The position numbers and the translations under genes were made by a program. From Desulfovibrio sp. (GTDB lineage Bacteria > Desulfobacterota > Desulfovibrionia > Desulfovibrionales > Desulfovibrionaceae), in NCBI GenBank assembly GCA_031281815.1, contig JAITEY010000049.1, forward strand, positions 1 to 5,541: 5,541 nucleotides of DNA, given 5' to 3'. Position 1 is the stretch's first letter. Each line of letters starts with the position of its first letter. Positions 4,904 through 5,541 of this stretch are shown piece after piece. Under the pieces are notes generated by a model, which was given only the letters and a program-made list of their open reading frames with translations, was not told the origin of the DNA and did not search any database.

Positions 4904-5541
4904 GCTTGCCGCCCTTGTGCGCGGCATGCAGCATTTCCGCGACTCCGGCCACCGACCCCATCAACCCGGCGGCGTCTATAGGCACCATCAGCACCTTGCT
5001 GCTGCCCGAAGTCCCTATGGTCTGCAGGGCTTCTGTGTATTTCAGGGCGGTAAAATACTGCACGGCGGCAATATCACCCTTGGCAATAGCCTCGGAAACT
5101 ACCCCTGTTGCCTTAGCTTCGGCCTCAGCGGCGCGTTCGCGCGCCTCGGCCCGCAGGATTTCCGCCTGTTTGCGCCCTTCCGCCTCACGAATCTCGGCCT
5201 CTTTTTTTCCTTCCGCCACCAGAACGGCGGCGACCTTTTCGCCTTCGGCTTCCAGAATCTTCGCTCTTTTCATGCGTTCCGCCTTCATCTGGGCGTCCAT
5301 GGCCGCGACCAGATCCTGCGGAGGACGTACATCCCGGATCTCTATACGCGTCACCTTTACTCCCCACGGATTCGTGGCAAGATCGATAACCTGAAGCAAT
5401 TTCTCATTAATCTGCTCGCGCTTGGACAGCATCTCGTCGAGCTCCATTTCTCCGAGCACCGTGCGGATGTTGGTCATGGTCAAGTTGAGCATGGCGTGAA
5501 TCAGGTTGCTGACTTCATAGGCCGCTCGGGAAGGATCCACG
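4896..5541 (-). CDS. SPFH/stomatin-family protein (slipin, QmcA-like), N-terminus outside window
   Basis: A membrane-anchored scaffold protein of the band-7/SPFH family that forms oligomers and organises membrane microdomains. About 215 residues are present of an expected 290-320; the N-terminal membrane anchor and first half of the SPFH domain lie beyond the right edge. The GTG near the edge (5540) is an internal Val codon. Visible are the second half of the SPFH domain (DPSRAAYEVSNLIHAML, TNIRTVLGEMELDEML, then NPWGVKVTRIEIRDV), a long charged coiled coil with repeated AEG-type units (EAEGEK, VAEGKK, REAEGRK), and the conserved C-terminal segment (SSKVLMVPIDAAGLMGSVAGVAEML). The protein ends in a basic tail KGGKHA with TGA at 4898-4896. 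It is coupled to nfeD by an 8-base overlap, the standard partner arrangement. Confidence 0.94.
   Translation of the reverse strand, partial: VDPSRAAYEVSNLIHAMLNLTMTNIRTVLGEMELDEMLSKREQINEKLLQVIDLATNPWGVKVTRIEIRDVRPPQDLVAAMDAQMKAERMKRAKILEAEGEKVAAVLVAEGKKEAEIREAEGRKQAEILRAEARERAAEAEAKATGVVSEAIAKGDIAAVQYFTALKYTEALQTIGTSGSSKVLMVPIDAAGLMGSVAGVAEMLHAAHKGGKHA
4912..4916 (-). promoter_or_regulatory. Ribosome binding site of nfeD, inside the SPFH gene
   Basis: AAGGG on the minus strand lies 8 bases before the ATG at 4903-4901, within the last codons of the SPFH gene. It supports the shorter nfeD start. Confidence 0.5.

Noticed and set aside
5203..5210. A run of eight T on the plus strand as a possible terminator.
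   Set aside because: It is coding sequence (the Lys-Lys part of the coiled coil in the SPFH gene on the opposite strand), and no hairpin precedes it.

Overview
The window looks like a chromosomal segment of a fairly GC-rich Gram-negative bacterium. The protein types and gene style (cytosolic PAS sensor kinase, slipin/NfeD pair, CysK) remind me of Desulfovibrio-like deltaproteobacteria. That assignment is an impression from sequence style and not a demonstrated match.

Layout. (1) Bases 1-645, + strand: the C-terminal two thirds of an O-acetylserine sulfhydrylase (CysK), cut by the left edge. (2) Bases 646-775: a short convergent intergenic stretch with two hairpins. (3) Bases 776-2644, - strand: a probable two-gene unit, a soluble PAS-type sensor histidine kinase followed 43 to 51 bases later by an RdgB/HAM1-type XTP/dITP pyrophosphatase that starts at GTG. 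(4) Bases 2645-3132: a 488-base stretch with no convincing gene. It holds two adjacent short tandem duplications, several hairpins and a terminator-like hairpin facing the kinase gene. (5) Bases 3133-4320, + strand: a single, visibly AT-richer gene for a GT92/DUF23-like glycosyltransferase with a helical, TPR-like C-terminal part. (6) Bases 4433-5541, - strand: an nfeD gene overlapping the end of a stomatin/SPFH gene that runs off the right edge. Their shared transcript probably ends at an intrinsic terminator built over the glycosyltransferase stop codon.

The genes belong to separate tasks: cysteine synthesis, signal transduction plus nucleotide-pool sanitation, surface glycosylation, and membrane microdomain organisation. 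I see no mobile element, CRISPR array, tRNA or rRNA, and no clear new multi-gene system. The items most worth a second look are the cysteine cluster in the kinase PAS domain, the compositionally foreign glycosyltransferase, the structured 488-base intergenic region, and the terminator embedded in the glycosyltransferase 3' end.
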